DNA of 7,093 nucleotides. It comes from Elusimicrobiota bacterium (lineage in GTDB: Bacteria; Elusimicrobiota; Elusimicrobia; UBA1565; UBA9628). The notes beneath the pieces are model-generated. The model ran no database searches, was not told the DNA's origin, and saw only the letters and a program-made list of their open reading frames with translations. The stretch spans positions 1 to 7,093 of the forward strand of contig JAQUNT010000110.1 in the NCBI GenBank assembly GCA_028717525.1. Reading direction: 5' to 3'. The stretch's first letter is position 1. Each line of letters opens with the position of its first letter. A program made the translations under genes and the position numbers. Below are positions 6,036 through 7,093 of the stretch, piece by piece.

Positions 6036-7082
6036 CTAGCCGCGCCGGCCACGTCCGCCCAGGGCCAGGTCCTTGCGGTACTGCGCGATGGAGCGCCGCG
6101 ACAGCCTCACCCCATGGAGCCGCGCCAGCTCCGCGGCCAGTTCCTCGTCCTTCCAGTCCGAATGGGCCTCAGCCAGGGCGCAGACCTTCTCCTTGTTGAC
6201 GTCCTTGGCGCTGGGGAAGAACACGGCCAGCGGCGCCTCCAGGCCCCAGGGCATCTGGACGCACTTGTTGGAGACCAGCCGGCATAGCACGCTGGGATGC
6301 ACCCCCAGGCCCTCGGCGGCGGAGCGCTGCGTCAGCGGCCGGCGGCGCCCCGGCTCTCCGCTGACCAGGTACTCGGCCTGGGTCTCCAGGACGCGCTCGA
6401 GCAGGGCGTAGAGAGTGGTCTTGCGCTGCTCCACGAACTCCAGGCTCTGCAGCAGCCGCCGGACCTTGCCGGCTTCTCCCTCGGGCAGACCCTCGAGGTA
6501 GAGGCGCAGGCGCTCGCGGTCCACCTTGAAGCGCTTCTTCCAGACCTCCCTGTGGAAGAAGGCCAGCGCCGGCCGCCCCCCCTCGACGGAGAAGCCCGCC
6601 ACCGCGCTGAAGACCTTCGCCGGGACCGGGACCGCGGTCTCGAACTCGCCCTGGATGAAGGCGCGGTCGGCGAACTCCCGCAGGCGGCGGGCCTCGTCAG
6701 GCGTGACGCCGCAGGCCCGGGCCCGTTCCTCATCCGAGACGGCCTTCTCGCCCAGGAACCACTCCATGAAGCGCTCCTGGCCCATGCCCCGAATCAGGCG
6801 CACCAGGTCGCAGCCCCCGTCGCAGAGCTCGGGTAGGCCGCCGCCGGAGAGGCGCAGTCCGTAGCCCGCGAAGTTCCGGGCCACCAGACGCGCGGCCAGG
6901 AACTCGGCCGGGACCACGACGCGGGCCGCGGCCAGCCTCTGGAAGAGCGGCTGGCCTTCCAGCTCCCGAGCCAGACCCTCCAGATCGGCCTCGGACAGCT
7001 CCATGAGCCGGGCCAGCTTCATGCGGCCCTGGATGACGCCGGCCGTGCGGACGCCGGCGCCCAGGCGGGGGGGCAGTCTCAC
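6036..7082 (-). CDS. rpoN: RNA polymerase sigma-54 factor, short and diverged
   Basis: The protein has 348 residues from GTG 7082. The frame stays open to the window edge and no ribosome-binding site is seen, so the true start may lie just outside. It directs RNA polymerase to -24/-12 promoters that need an AAA+ activator. The RpoN box is clear: SRRSIAQYRK (328-337) against the canonical ARRTVAKYRE, which reads the -24 element. Before it is the conserved helix-turn-helix region with LGVHPSVLCRLVSNKCVQMPWG (split here at 259-267 and 268-280) and FFPSA (288-292). Residues 206-241 match the end of the core-binding domain. Region I, which contacts the activator, appears as about 6-50 (ELSEADLEGLARELEGQPL) but lacks its usual glutamines. 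The acidic region II seems absent. Typical RpoN proteins have 400-500 residues, so this one is markedly short. The genes for its activator and two target promoters follow at once. Confidence 0.88.
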   Translation of the reverse strand: MRLPPRLGAGVRTAGVIQGRMKLARLMELSEADLEGLARELEGQPLFQRLAAARVVVPAEFLAARLVARNFAGYGLRLSGGGLPELCDGGCDLVRLIRGMGQERFMEWFLGEKAVSDEERARACGVTPDEARRLREFADRAFIQGEFETAVPVPAKVFSAVAGFSVEGGRPALAFFHREVWKKRFKVDRERLRLYLEGLPEGEAGKVRRLLQSLEFVEQRKTTLYALLERVLETQAEYLVSGEPGRRRPLTQRSAAEGLGVHPSVLCRLVSNKCVQMPWGLEAPLAVFFPSAKDVNKEKVCALAEAHSDWKDEELAAELARLHGVRLSRRSIAQYRKDLALGGRGRRG

Positions 7083-7093
7083 CGGGGCAGTTC

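Overview
The window is a dense, GC-rich stretch of bacterial chromosome carrying seven protein genes and no RNA genes, insertion sequences or CRISPR arrays that I can see. Signal peptides with A-x-A cleavage sites and a complete sigma-54 (RpoN) apparatus point to a diderm, Gram-negative-type bacterium. The overall style resembles high-GC Elusimicrobiota or Deltaproteobacteria-like genomes, but no sequence marker here fixes the phylum.

Left part (1-2542). An S1-domain protein (ribosomal protein S1 type) runs leftward off the window edge from a good TATAAT box. Divergent from it, across 134 bp, is a 531-residue secreted protein of unknown function. Its C-terminal half holds two diverged copies of one domain with features reminiscent of ADP-ribosyltransferase (HYD1-type) folds. 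This gene meets a leftward CPBP/CAAX-type membrane protease gene tail to tail, with one base between them.

Right part (2544-7082) looks like one sigma-54 regulatory island. From right to left it holds: a short, diverged RpoN (minus); a stand-alone receiver protein (minus); a receiver-AAA+-Fis enhancer-binding protein with the GAFTGA motif (plus); a cysteine-rich secreted protein (minus); and the CPBP protease (minus), whose start overlaps the end of the secreted-protein gene. Two near-identical -24/-12 promoters (GGCATC-YY-TATTGCTCCG, 16 of 18 bases shared) sit upstream of the secreted-protein gene and of the stand-alone receiver gene. A TCTCA-TT-TGAGA palindrome lies about 80-90 bp upstream of the predicted start of the first of these transcripts, where an activator of this class would bind.

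Proposed working model (inference): the activator, once phosphorylated by a kinase encoded elsewhere, works with the locally encoded RpoN to switch on two units. One makes a disulfide-rich exported protein plus an intramembrane protease. The other makes a single-domain receiver that could feed back on phosphoryl flow. The sigma factor, activator, target promoters and effectors thus lie within about 4.5 kb. No histidine kinase is visible in the window.
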